A DNA stretch of 39,826 nucleotides, from contig PLZT01000003.1 of the NCBI GenBank assembly GCA_003152255.1, forward strand, positions 15,122 through 54,947, written 5' to 3'. This DNA is from Methylocystaceae bacterium. GTDB lineage: Bacteria; Pseudomonadota; Alphaproteobacteria; Rhizobiales; Beijerinckiaceae. The notes beneath the pieces were generated by a model that did no database searches, was not told the origin of the DNA, and saw only the letters and a list, made by a program, of their open reading frames with translations. The position numbers and the translations under genes are program-made. Below, piece by piece: positions 15,378 through 23,576 of the stretch (position 1 is its first letter; the number at the start of each line of letters is the position of its first letter).

Positions 15378-16199
15378 TTAGGCGATCGATTCCATCAGTG
15401 CGACGAAAGCGGCGTCAGGGGCTAGAACCATGTCTGCTAGGCCGTTTTCTACCCCGGCGGCGCCTAGAAAAGTTCCCGCTTCGGTTTCTCTGATTTTGTC
15501 CGGCGTCGTCTTGCGATTGCGCGCGACTAGTTCGACGAACATCTCGCCCATCACGTCGATTTGCTGCTGCATCCTGCCGAGCGCTTCATCGGATAGCGTC
15601 GTCGTCGGATAGGAATCGTCCTTGCGAGAGCCGAACTTGATCGTCGTGACTTTCATCCCGGCCTGCTCGAGCATGCCAGTCACATCGACGCGCAACGCAA
15701 TCACGCCGATCGAACCAGTCCCGCCCGTCCGGGGAACGATGATTGTGTCTGCGGCGCTCGCCAAAGCGTATGCCGCCGAATACGCGCAATCGTCCAAGAT
15801 CGCCCATATCGGCTTTACGCCGCGCATCTGAAATATCGCCTCTGCGGCATCGAAACAGCCCGATACCTCGCCGCCCGGCGAATTTACGTGCAGCGCGATG
15901 GCTGATACGTCCGGATCATCAAGCGCCTCAAGCATCGTCGATATAATGCGCGAATAGGCCGTTTCGTCCCAAAACCAGCATGCGTCGTGAACCAAGACGC
16001 CCCAAATGGGGACGATGGCTATACCGTTGACGACCTCATATGGACGAGACACGACATCGATGGCGCTAACAATTGCCGCCGGCATGAGCGGCGCGACATC
16101 CGCGCGACCGCGCAGCATCTCCAGCACAACGGCGGCATGATCCTGTTGCAGCGCCAGTGGTCTATTCAAAAACCGCTGCGCCAAGATCGGGATCATCAA
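15378..16199 (-). CDS. S49-family prohead protease (lambda gpC-like)
   Basis: 273 aa. SppA-type features: ALHVNSPGGEVSG, catalytic Ser141 in CAYSAAYALASAAD, candidate general-base Lys193 in GSRKDDSY (52 residues later, the usual distance), GSIGVI between them. C-terminus ends AFVALMESIA. Overlaps the portal stop by 4 nt (ATGA). Function: matures the prohead by cleaving scaffold/portal. It lacks the fused scaffold domain, which is the next gene. Confidence 0.93.
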   Translation of the reverse strand: MMIPILAQRFLNRPLALQQDHAAVVLEMLRGRADVAPLMPAAIVSAIDVVSRPYEVVNGIAIVPIWGVLVHDACWFWDETAYSRIISTMLEALDDPDVSAIALHVNSPGGEVSGCFDAAEAIFQMRGVKPIWAILDDCAYSAAYALASAADTIIVPRTGGTGSIGVIALRVDVTGMLEQAGMKVTTIKFGSRKDDSYPTTTLSDEALGRMQQQIDVMGEMFVELVARNRKTTPDKIRETEAGTFLGAAGVENGLADMVLAPDAAFVALMESIA

Positions 16200-17923
16200 A
16201 CGGCCTCGGGTTTCTTAGCGGCTTTTTGCGCACCGCCCTTGGCATCTTCGGATTGCAGCCCGACTAGCTCGCCAGCCCATTCCGGGCGCGGGATTTTGTA
16301 TTCATCGAATAGTTGCAGCTCGTAACGGCGCTGCTCCAGCACTTCCTCGAAGTCGAGGCCCTGCTGCGAACATTCGTCTTGCAGCGTCGACAGCGCGCCA
16401 TCCATCCGCATGATCGCGCCCTGCGATTCCGCGACGGGATCAACCCAGCCGACGCCAGGCCCAACCCATGTCGCCCGCGCGTAGGCACCGCGGCACTCGA
16501 CAAACTTCGGCGCTCCATTGGGGAGCGGGAGATCATCGACGGCGTGAGCCTCTTCGAGCCAACCAATCCGGATCGGCGCGGCGAATCCTTCCGCGAAGTC
16601 ATGACGGCGCCGACCGAGTGTCTTCCAAGCCTCTAGCAGAGCGCCGCGCGCGCTGGAGTAGTTCACATCCGACCAGTCATTCGAAACTTGCTGCGCGGAA
16701 AGGCCAATGCCGCTTGCTACATTACGCAGCACGGCGTTTTCGAACGCGGCGAAATTCTCGGTCGGCCGACTCGACGCCACGGTCCCGATTTTCTCTCCGG
16801 GAGCCAGCAATGTAACTCTTGAATTGCCAACGCTGATATTCGCTGCGTTGTGAAATTTTGCCCGCATATCTTGATAGGCGTTCAGCCCGTTTAGCTGCGC
16901 GCCCTGACCATCATCCAGCGCATCGGCGACAAGCTCGTGGTCGAAGGGAGACTCGACATAGGCCGCGAAGATCGAATTTATGATGGCCGAGTCCAACTCG
17001 ACGCCATCGTATTTGATAAGCATCTTGAGACGCTGCATAACCGGCGTGAATATTCCGGCGCCGCCGCGATGCTGCGAGGCGCGGTCGCCGTCATAGTCAT
17101 GGATGACGATCGGACGGCCCCACGCCGTCTCTCTCGGCACGCGCTCCCAAGTCACGGACTGCGCCGCGCTAAACCAATCGCCGGCGTGCGCCTTGCGGAT
17201 ATGGTAGGCAACAGCCGATCCAAACTCGTCGATCTCGACGCCGCCGCGCATCGCCATCTGGTCGAACTGTAGCTGCGGATTCGACAGCCGATCCGGATCG
17301 ATCAGCTGGACCGCCGTGGCATATCGCGCGCGGCCGAGGCCAACACGCTCCGGCAGCCAAACCATCAGCGCGAGCGCGTCGCCGTCAATCAGCTTGTGGC
17401 GAAACGCGATACGCATCAGTTGGCTGAAATTGTTGTTTCGTGCCGCATCGCAATAATGACCGTGATCCGTCACAGCCCAACTGCGGAACCCGGCGTCTAC
17501 CGCTCTCGCGTATTCCTTGGCCCAGAGATGATCAAAACCCTTGATGCCAGTGACGCTAGCTAGGAAACGATGGTCCGGCTTCGGGATAGGACGAAGGTTT
17601 GCGCCAATACAGTTGTCAAGAATTCGGGTTACGGCACCGGAGGCCCATCCATCGTTGAGCGAAATGTCGCGGGCGCGGCTAACTATCCGGTCGCGAAATT
17701 GATTGAGGGCTCCATCCGGGCTATATAAAAACGGATTCCATTCGGCAGAATGCTGTCCATAAATATCAGCGGCGTCATAAGCCGGTCCGCCAAAACGACC
17801 GTTACCACCATTTAGAGCACTCGGTCCGCGAACTCCTTTAGCGCGCGCCGGTAGCCGGTCTGATTTATTGGGGATAGGTTTCCCATCCGCCCCAAGAATT
17901 TTCACTTCGTTTTTATCTGTCAT
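16196..17923 (-). CDS. Phage portal protein (lambda gpB family)
   Basis: 575 aa. Lambda-family portal hallmarks: ARDISLNDGWASGAVTRILDNCIG near the start, HRFLASVTGIKGFDHLW, DGDALALMVWLP, VQLIDPDRLSNP, then SSRPTENFAAFENAVLRNVASGIGLSAQQVSNDWSDVNYSSARGALLE (fragments only). Dodecameric ring at the capsid vertex for DNA entry. Followed by the protease with ATGA coupling. The C-terminal QSEDAKGGAQKAAKKPEAV tail is basic and disordered. Confidence 0.95.
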   Translation of the reverse strand: MTDKNEVKILGADGKPIPNKSDRLPARAKGVRGPSALNGGNGRFGGPAYDAADIYGQHSAEWNPFLYSPDGALNQFRDRIVSRARDISLNDGWASGAVTRILDNCIGANLRPIPKPDHRFLASVTGIKGFDHLWAKEYARAVDAGFRSWAVTDHGHYCDAARNNNFSQLMRIAFRHKLIDGDALALMVWLPERVGLGRARYATAVQLIDPDRLSNPQLQFDQMAMRGGVEIDEFGSAVAYHIRKAHAGDWFSAAQSVTWERVPRETAWGRPIVIHDYDGDRASQHRGGAGIFTPVMQRLKMLIKYDGVELDSAIINSIFAAYVESPFDHELVADALDDGQGAQLNGLNAYQDMRAKFHNAANISVGNSRVTLLAPGEKIGTVASSRPTENFAAFENAVLRNVASGIGLSAQQVSNDWSDVNYSSARGALLEAWKTLGRRRHDFAEGFAAPIRIGWLEEAHAVDDLPLPNGAPKFVECRGAYARATWVGPGVGWVDPVAESQGAIMRMDGALSTLQDECSQQGLDFEEVLEQRRYELQLFDEYKIPRPEWAGELVGLQSEDAKGGAQKAAKKPEAV

Positions 17924-17964
17924 GCTATTCTAGCCATTCAACGAACTGAATTCGAGGATGGCGC

Positions 17965-18534
17965 ATGACGAAACCCATTGGTGAGATATCAAAACAGCGA
18001 CAAGCCAGACTTGATTATCAACGACAATGGGTAGCCGCCAATCGTGAGAGACACCGAGAAACCTGCCGTAAATGGCGCATAGCCAATCCTGACAAAGCAC
18101 AAGGCGCCCAACAAAAATATCGGGATGCGAACCGAGAAAAGATGCGCGAGCGTTCTATCGAGCAGCGCGCTATCAATCCTGAACCATTCAGAGAAAGGTG
18201 CCGCCGATATAACGCAGCAAATAAAGAAAAGATCGCAGATCGGAAACGCGAAAAGAACGAGGCTAATCCAACCATAAGCAGGAACAACAGACTTCGCCAA
18301 AGGTATGGCCTAACTCTACAAGATTGGGATGCCCTATTCCTTAACCAGGGAAATCGATGCGCGATATGCGATGCAGAGGAACCAGGAACGAAGGGTTGGC
18401 ACACAGATCACAACCACGATACAGGGGGCGTGCGCGGCATACTCTGCCATACATGCAACATAGGTCTCGGCGCATTCAAAGATAATCACGAGGCGCTTAT
18501 TGCAGCTGCGGATTATCTACTTTCGCATTCCTAG
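17965..18534 (+). CDS. HNH / endonuclease VII-like nuclease, inserted on the opposite strand
   Basis: 189 aa. Residues 1-110 are a Lys/Arg/Glu/Asn-rich helical region with repeated ANREKxRE-like units (DNA-binding linker). The C-terminus has RYGLTLQDWDALF, CAICDAEEPG, WHTDHNHDTGGVRGILCHTCN, the recombination endonuclease VII signature (CxxC...HxDH...CxxC, catalytic His/Asn). Flanks: divergent from the portal start, convergent with gpW; both stops lie inside CTAG (18531-18534). Likely a free-standing homing endonuclease or intron-like invader of the late operon, or a debranching nuclease. Confidence 0.85.
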   Translation: MTKPIGEISKQRQARLDYQRQWVAANRERHRETCRKWRIANPDKAQGAQQKYRDANREKMRERSIEQRAINPEPFRERCRRYNAANKEKIADRKREKNEANPTISRNNRLRQRYGLTLQDWDALFLNQGNRCAICDAEEPGTKGWHTDHNHDTGGVRGILCHTCNIGLGAFKDNHEALIAAADYLLSHS

Positions 18535-18782
18535 CGAAAGTAGGGGATCAGCGGGCGTCTCTCGCGACGCCCGGAAATCTGCGATTGGAGCAGCACAATC
18601 CAATTCTGGAGGTTTTGGCCCTGTGCTGGAGTGTAGGACACCGCTTTGCCTTCATAGGAAATCGAAACAGGCTTCCCGCCAGTCATCAGCAGCGCATAGG
18701 CGCTCTGCGCGTCGGATAGCCATTGCACGAGAGTAGGACGCGGGATGCCCGCAAGCATGGTGCGTGATGGATCAAATCGCAT
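18531..18782 (-). CDS. Head-tail joining protein gpW-like
   Basis: 83 aa. Pattern LVQWLSDAQSAYALLMTGGKPVSISYEGKAVSYTPA, then LQNWIVLLQSQISG and RRERRPLIPYF matches the lambda gpW family (two helices around a small beta hairpin, basic C-terminus). Stabilizes packaged DNA and joins head to tail. AGGAG precedes ATG 18782. Its stop shares CTAG with the endonuclease stop. Confidence 0.85.
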   Translation of the reverse strand: MRFDPSRTMLAGIPRPTLVQWLSDAQSAYALLMTGGKPVSISYEGKAVSYTPAQGQNLQNWIVLLQSQISGRRERRPLIPYFR

Positions 18783-18791
18783 CGCGCGCTC

Positions 18792-18923
18792 CTATCGGCC
18801 TATCAACCGGCGCACCGCGCGGCAAAGAACACAGGGAACATGGCTTTTCGGAACCCATGGCGCTTTCGCGGTATTCCGTGGCGGGATGCTGAGGCGCGGC
18901 AGCTTTGGAAGTTTCAATTTCAT
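18792..18923 (-). CDS. Small basic protein, 43 aa, unknown
   Basis: Starts at ATG 18923, overlapping the upstream stop as ATGA, and ends 9 nt before the gpW start, so it fills the gap in the operon exactly. Sequence: basic, Pro-rich, with CVLCRAVRRLIGR at the end. No known family; the CxxC could bind metal. Supported only by the overlap and spacing. Confidence 0.5.
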   Translation of the reverse strand: MKLKLPKLPRLSIPPRNTAKAPWVPKSHVPCVLCRAVRRLIGR

Positions 18924-19513
18924 CGCGCCGTTCTCATCGCCAGCGCCATGCGCTCGGGGAATGACGCCTCGACCGCGCGCCGCATGGCCTCGGTGAAATC
19001 TCGCTCAAACGGCACGTCAGCGGGTTGGACAGCCATCGGTTTGAAACTGTATTGTAAGACGAGCCGTCCACCCTGGCCGATGAATATGCCCTTTGGCGTG
19101 ATGCGGAGTGCTCTCTTAGGCGTAGCGGCTATCAGCGCCCGTGGACGCTGCGCCTTCGGGATACCCCACGTGCCTCGGCTGAATTTCCCCTTAACAGGTA
19201 TCGCGAGGTTTGAGCCCTTCGGAAGTTTCGTCCCGCCGTAGTTGTGCCGCCAAAGGCTAGCGCGCCCGAGCCGGTCGAATATCTCGACGCGGAGATTGTC
19301 CTTTCGGGAAAAGTTCGTAACGAGCGCCGCCTTGATGAAGCTCTTATTGACCGCATTGACGGAGGTTGGCCATGTTGTTTCAGTCAGGACAACGCGCGCG
19401 ACCTTCGCAGCGTCGTTGAGAGCGCGGCTGAGCGCGTAAGGGACCTGCGACTCGGCGGCCCCGAGCGAGCGGGCCTTGGCTTCGAAATCCGTTAAATTAA
19501 GGAGAAGTTCCAC
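18920..19513 (-). CDS. Minor tail/neck protein, gpZ-like by position
   Basis: 197 aa, start GTG 19513 overlapping the upstream gene by 17 nt. N-terminal helix MELLLNLTDFEAKARSLGAAESQVPYALSRALNDAAK resembles proteins of phage neck/tail completion families (lambda gpZ or HK97 gp10 types) in which a helix is followed by a beta sheet; VPFERDFTEAMRRAVEASFPERMALAMRTAR ends it. Basic (many Arg/Lys). Located between gpW and terminase, an early head-neck position. Assignment is tentative. Confidence 0.6.
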   Translation of the reverse strand: MELLLNLTDFEAKARSLGAAESQVPYALSRALNDAAKVARVVLTETTWPTSVNAVNKSFIKAALVTNFSRKDNLRVEIFDRLGRASLWRHNYGGTKLPKGSNLAIPVKGKFSRGTWGIPKAQRPRALIAATPKRALRITPKGIFIGQGGRLVLQYSFKPMAVQPADVPFERDFTEAMRRAVEASFPERMALAMRTAR

Positions 19514-19787
19514 GGGGCGTCGTTGCGAGTAACGTGTTGACTAATTCGCACCACGATCCGTCGGCCCATTGAGATAGCAGTTTGTCGTGTAATTCTTGAA
19601 TCACATTAAATATCTGCGCCGATGACGGATCGCTCATGCGGTTCCAGACCCGTTCGCGAAAGTTAGCGTCGACCTCAATCCCCTCATCCGGCCACCGGCG
19701 GACGAGACCATACATTCCAGCAATTTCATCCAAAAACCCACCGCCAATAGGCTGACCGACAATGTAAGTGGACGCTTCCATTTGCAT
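19497..19787 (-). CDS. Conserved-looking protein of unknown function
   Basis: 96 aa. Sequence is mixed, acidic, with GFLDEIAGMYGLVRRWPDEGIEVDANFRERVWNRM and FNVIQELHDKLLSQWADGSW. No recognised domain. Overlaps the gpZ-like gene by 17 nt. AAGGA lies 11 nt from ATG 19787; ATG 19781 is another start. Upstream is a terminator (19918..19936) and a 130-nt spacer that could hold its promoter. Confidence 0.5.
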   Translation of the reverse strand: MQMEASTYIVGQPIGGGFLDEIAGMYGLVRRWPDEGIEVDANFRERVWNRMSDPSSAQIFNVIQELHDKLLSQWADGSWCELVNTLLATTPRGTSP

Positions 19788-19917
19788 GATCTGGTGATCC
19801 TTGAATTTACGGACGCGACGTTATATCGTTCGAGAGATGGCTCCTCGCGCAAGCAAGCGCATGTGAGTGGATCGGTTGTGTATAGCGACCGATATGTTGG
19901 TGCCAATCCAACCGCGC

Positions 19918-19936
19918 AAAAACGGATGACGATCCG
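19918..19936 (-). terminator. Rho-independent terminator
   Basis: On the minus strand: CGGAT, loop CGTC, ATCCG, then TTTTTG. It follows the tRNA-like element in the transcript that comes from the XRE gene at 20.5 kb. Confidence 0.7.
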
Positions 19937-20060
19937 CAGGAGCCATCACTTACTCCGAACGGACGGCTAATCCCGCTTTGATCGCAAGGGTTCAGGGTGA
20001 GAGATTGCCGCCGTTCGAAGATGTTTCCGACCGAGCGCCCCGTTTGCAACCGGTTTGCCA

Positions 20061-20129
20061 CACGCTGGCGGGATTCGAACCCGCGACCTGTCCCTCGGGG
20101 ACTGCTCTATCCAGGTGAGCTACAGCGAC
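20061..20129 (-). tRNA. tRNA-like element with a shortened anticodon arm (probably defective tRNA-Arg)
   Basis: Reads GTCGCTG TA GCTC ACCTGGATA GAGC, then GTCCC CGA GGGAC, AGGTC, then the T arm GCGGG TTCGAAT CCCGC and CAGCGTG. D arm and T arm are perfect. The anticodon arm is 13 nt (5-bp stem with a 3-nt loop CGA) where 17 nt is standard; a 4-nt loss from GTCCC-TCCGAAG-GGGAC-like would explain it and suggests an original CCG (Arg) anticodon. Only 5 of 7 acceptor pairs form and no CCA is encoded. Probably a decayed tRNA or a tRNA mimic. The 500-bp gap 19788-20288 holds otherwise only the terminator. Confidence 0.5.
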
Positions 20130-20288
20130 GGTCGAAACTCTTGTTGCTTCCGCCGTCGTCTAGCCCATTGGCACTGGGCGCTGGCGAAATTCACGAGTAT
20201 GGTTTGTGGATTTGTCACATCGGCCAGATTTGGGCGCGCGAAGCGACGTTATTCTTTTATGGGCTTGTTGCTTCACATTTGTCAAGCT

Positions 20289-20540
20289 CTATATTTTATG
20301 TCGGGTTGGTTTTTTGACTGATCCGATGTCCCGCAGTCTGATACCCGGCCCCCCCTCGCCATCAAGAAAGGTAACGCCCGCGCTTTCGAGAGCCCCGCGC
20401 ATCTTCGCAATAGCCTGTTCCGACACGCCCCCTAAATTTCCATTTTCGAAACGCTGAACCGTCATCCAAGAGACGCCGGCGCGCTCACCGAGATCGGGGC
20501 GAGACCAATCTAGGATGGCCCGCGCCGCCACGCTCCGCAA
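20289..20540 (-). CDS. XRE-family transcriptional regulator
   Basis: 83 aa from TTG 20540 (RBS GAGGAG, 7-nt spacing); an upstream TTG at 20585 would add 15 residues. RAILDWSRPDLGERAGVSWMTVQRFENGNLGG is a clear XRE HTH; the following AIAKMRGALESAGVTFLDGEGGPGIRLR is the conserved alphaproteobacterial ending of this family. DNA-binding; may regulate the late genes next to it or the host. Placed between terminase and the neck genes, an unusual place for a regulator. Confidence 0.8.
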   Translation of the reverse strand: MRSVAARAILDWSRPDLGERAGVSWMTVQRFENGNLGGVSEQAIAKMRGALESAGVTFLDGEGGPGIRLRDIGSVKKPTRHKI

Positions 20541-20588
20541 CGCCCCGCTCCTCTTCGCCTCGCCTCTCCCCGCGATGCATCGCAACGA

Positions 20589-20612
20589 GCCCCGATCCTA
20601 ATAGATCGGGGC
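20589..20612 (-). repeat. 9-bp-stem hairpin after the large terminase gene
   Basis: GCCCCGATC, 6-nt loop, GATCGGGGC, between the terminase stop (20616) and the XRE start. No T-run, so a transcript-stabilizing or processing hairpin more than a terminator. Confidence 0.6.
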
Positions 20613-20615
20613 ACT

Positions 20616-22376
20616 TCACCTCGCCAATTGCGCCCAAAGCGGCTGCTTTTTTTCAGGTTTATTGCGCAAATTTGCTTCTCTCTGGTCGAGATTCGGCTTT
20701 ATCGCGGCGCGGGCGGCTATCGCCATGGTCACACAGTCAAGCGCTTCATTTCGCCGCCCGGAGATCGGCTCAAAACGGCGGATCGGACGGCCCTTGTAAT
20801 AGCGGGTGATGCGGCGCTCGGCGCAAAGCTGCTCGAAAAAAACAGCAGGCAAATCCTTGGAAAAGTTAATCATTTGATTGCGTTGAAGCCTATCGAAAAG
20901 CTGCGTTTTGATGACGTCGACGCCCATAACCCAAAGCCGACCGCCGCCCTTCACCTTACCCCGTGACGCCTCGATCACTGGCCGGCTGCCACCGACACCC
21001 TTGCCGGCCATGATATGGCGCGAGGCTCGCGGGAAGCAGAAGTCGTAAACCTTCTGCGTCCAGTCGCCATCGCCACTATCGACAATCGCGGCGTCAATGC
21101 CGATTTGTCCGCCCAAAGGGTGAATCCAGCGCGATTTCAAAAAGTCGTCAACCTCGATCCAAAGGCTGTTTTCATCTGGGCTACCCCAAAAAACGAAATG
21201 CGCGAGGATAAAAATCTCGCCCTTGCGATTCCAGCCGAGCAGCGTGATTTCGATGCGGTCATCCTGCACGTCGAGGCCCGCGCTGATAATCAAAACCTCG
21301 ACCGGGATTTCCTCGATGCCAAACGGCTTAACGCGCGAGGCGAGCAGGTGATCATCGATCTCCGGCGCGGATTCCTTCCACGGCTCAGCGAGCACGGTAT
21401 TGACGAAGACCTGCAGGTCGGCCGGGTTGTCCTTCGCCTGCAGCCATTGCGCGGCGAGCTTCGCCCATGAGACGTTTGCCAGAACTGAGACCAGGCTGTT
21501 AAGCCGAAATCCCGCGTGGCCTTTCACATCTGGCTGCGTCGCCCGCCAGCGCCCGGCGGAGACCATCGCGAACTTGCGATTTTCGTCGATCATCACGCCG
21601 CAATGGGGACAACCAAACATCGCGGTCTCTGGCTTGCCCTCATCCCATTTGATGTGCTCCCACCTGATCTCTGTGAATTCGCCGCATTCCGGGCATGGAA
21701 CCTCATAGACGCGCTGATCACTCTGTGCATAAGACTTGATGACGTTAGACGTGTCCTCAAAGATCGGCGTCGATCCGATGACAATTTTTCGATCAGGGAA
21801 TGTATCAGTTCGCTTTTCAGCTAGGGTAATCGGGTTGCCTTCGAGGCCAGTTTCGCAGGCATCGGCCTCATCGATAAACAGCAGCCTAGCCGTATGTCGC
21901 CGAAGGTTGCGCGGCGAGCGTGCGGCAATTATTTTTAGAGACCCGCCGGGAAACCGCCGCGACAAGATGGTGTTTCGATCCGTCTCGCCGACATCGACCT
22001 TTAATGCCATACGCAATACCGGCGTCGCGGCAAAGGTCGGCTCAAGGTCGGAGACGGAAAAATCGCGGGCATCGGATTCGGTCGGTAAAACGACTAGAAC
22101 TTGCGCTGGATCATTGGACACATAGGAGCCGATTGCCGCGACAATCAATTGCGTGAAACCAATACGGGTAGCCTTTACCAGCGTGACGCGCTCGATCTCA
22201 GGGTCTGACAGCGAATCCGCTATGTCCCGTTGATATGGATCAAGCCGCATCTTCCCAGGTCGAGCAGTCACACCAGCCGGCAAGACGACATGCTTCTCGA
22301 TCCAGTCCGATAGGACGAGCCGAGGCGGAGGGATCAATGCCAAGCGCACGAAAGAAAGAACCTCAGATGCGCTCAT
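20616..22376 (-). CDS. Terminase large subunit (lambda GpA family)
   Basis: 586 aa. GpA-family motifs: PYQRDIADSLSDPEIERVTLVKATRIGFTQ (Walker A-like variant KATRIGFTQ), QVLVVLPTESDARDF, LLFIDEADACE (Walker B), VIGSTPIFEDTS (coupling), nuclease acidic residues in LDVQDDRIEITLLGW and IDAAIVDSGDGDWTQKVYDF. Drives ATP-dependent packaging and cuts the concatemer; family implies a cos-type end. Overlaps the small subunit by ATGA. Confidence 0.95.
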   Translation of the reverse strand: MSASEVLSFVRLALIPPPRLVLSDWIEKHVVLPAGVTARPGKMRLDPYQRDIADSLSDPEIERVTLVKATRIGFTQLIVAAIGSYVSNDPAQVLVVLPTESDARDFSVSDLEPTFAATPVLRMALKVDVGETDRNTILSRRFPGGSLKIIAARSPRNLRRHTARLLFIDEADACETGLEGNPITLAEKRTDTFPDRKIVIGSTPIFEDTSNVIKSYAQSDQRVYEVPCPECGEFTEIRWEHIKWDEGKPETAMFGCPHCGVMIDENRKFAMVSAGRWRATQPDVKGHAGFRLNSLVSVLANVSWAKLAAQWLQAKDNPADLQVFVNTVLAEPWKESAPEIDDHLLASRVKPFGIEEIPVEVLIISAGLDVQDDRIEITLLGWNRKGEIFILAHFVFWGSPDENSLWIEVDDFLKSRWIHPLGGQIGIDAAIVDSGDGDWTQKVYDFCFPRASRHIMAGKGVGGSRPVIEASRGKVKGGGRLWVMGVDVIKTQLFDRLQRNQMINFSKDLPAVFFEQLCAERRITRYYKGRPIRRFEPISGRRNEALDCVTMAIAARAAIKPNLDQREANLRNKPEKKQPLWAQLAR

Positions 22377-22942
22377 TCTAGCGATTCCCCGCTAAGCTCT
22401 TGCAGCGCGTCCCTGACTTCCTTATCGATCACGGCAACCTCTGACCTTGACAAGTGCGATAATCGTGCGCCACAGCGCGACGGAATCGTCAACATCCGCT
22501 TGCGGAGGTCCGTAAGATAGCCCCGCCAGGTCGAATCAACCTCGGTTGCATCCAGCAGCCGACCAGCCCGCTGCTCAAATTCCAATTGCTTGAGCTTCGC
22601 GACAGCGCTTTCCTTGCGCCGGATCGCCTCGGCGGTTGTCCACCGCTCATCTGGATCATCGTCGGGGGGCGTAGGCGCGACGACGGCAACGGCCCGAGTC
22701 TCCGCTGTCCGCGCTGGCTTCCTCGCGCTGGCTGCCTTCCTGACGGACTCCGGCGATGGAGCCGAGCATTTGCCGCCCTTGTGGATTTCAGGCCGACCAT
22801 CCAGCAGAGCGTTAGACGCCTCGACATTCACCCGGCCATCGTCAGACAGAACGAGCAGCCCCTTCGCCTGCCACGCCGTCAGAAGCTGGCGCGTCACGCC
22901 GCGAATGCGAGCAAATTCAATCTTCTTTACGAACGCAGCCAT
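22373..22942 (-). CDS. Terminase small subunit (Nu1-like)
   Basis: 189 aa. N-terminal winged-HTH-like segment EFARIRGVTRQLLTAWQAKGLLVLSDDGRVNVEASNALL resembles gpNu1 (fragment RGVTRQLLTAWQAKGLL). A disordered Ala/Pro/Arg-rich linker follows, then RKESAVAKLKQLEFEQRAGRLLDATEVDSTWRGYLTDLRKRMLTIPSR, the helical part common to Nu1/DUF1441-type small subunits. Recognizes the cos region and recruits the large subunit. Confidence 0.85.
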   Translation of the reverse strand: MAAFVKKIEFARIRGVTRQLLTAWQAKGLLVLSDDGRVNVEASNALLDGRPEIHKGGKCSAPSPESVRKAASARKPARTAETRAVAVVAPTPPDDDPDERWTTAEAIRRKESAVAKLKQLEFEQRAGRLLDATEVDSTWRGYLTDLRKRMLTIPSRCGARLSHLSRSEVAVIDKEVRDALQELSGESLE

Positions 22943-22955
22943 CTATTTTAATTCC

Positions 22956-23000
22956 ACATTTTACAAGAGTGTAAACGGGTATTTTACATTTTACAAGAGT
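22956..23000 (-). promoter_or_regulatory. Repeated TTTTACA sites upstream of the terminase genes
   Basis: ACATTTTACAAGAGT occurs twice, exactly 30 bp apart (22956-22970, 22986-23000). Half-sites TTTTACA/TGTAAA occur four times (22959, 22970, 22982, 22989) forming inverted pairs. On the minus strand TTGTAA-17 bp-TACACT is a possible promoter. Likely an operator-promoter for the packaging/head operon, or terminase (cos) binding sites; the sequence alone does not decide. Confidence 0.55.
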
Positions 23001-23122
23001 CATGGCAAGCGCTCGTGCGCTACCCGCAATGAAATCAAAGGCTTAGAGAGGGACCCCAACAAAATCAATGACTTATGAGGAATGGCCAAGGTCCGGTCTC
23101 CTTACGGGCAAGGCTTGGTCGT

Positions 23123-23565
23123 GGGGATTGGCAGTCGGTAGTTGGACCTCTCGGTCGCAATGCGAGTGGCCAATCCCCATCTCCCCACGCGATGGATGAG
23201 CACACCGCGGCGGGCGTCGGCAAATTTCCTATGGCTCATCTCATCACCTAGCTGCTTGCGGCATTGGCCGCTTGTGGTTTCCGGGGGACTGGCAAGCATC
23301 GGCTGGACCTTTCGGTCACGCTGCAATTGGCCAATCCCCCGAACTTTGAAGACGATGGTGCGGCACTCGGCATGCGACCAATTACTGGCAACTACTCAAT
23401 GGCCGCATCATCGCCTAACTTTGGGGAAGGCACACATATTCTAGCGCTCTCACGCATTCTTATTATGGCCTTCCCCTCCGGGCATCACCGGAAACTGTAA
23501 GACGATGGATGGGCAAAGTGGAAATGGCCGTCACTAGCACGCGCCATATGGCCACATCCATCGTC
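23123..23565 (-). ncRNA. Array of six double-arm hairpin modules (candidate structured RNA)
   Basis: Modules at 23123-23178, 23191-23245, 23282-23341, 23351-23413, 23423-23476 and 23501-23565. Each: outer stem of 9-14 bp ending GGC/GCC, a 12-nt arm, inner 4-bp hairpin, second 12-nt arm, closing stem. Arms start with A and end mostly TG on the plus strand. Four are exactly 12-4-4-4-12; the second has a 2-bp inner stem and the fourth a 5-nt loop. Outer stems have different sequences but still pair. Read on the minus strand, the loops of the four standard modules are GAGA, GAAA, GAGA, GTGA, all GNRA. The array is the 3' untranslated part after the IS110-like gene, ending before the terminase operators. 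Confidence 0.75.
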
Positions 23566-23576
23566 TATCTCTCGCA

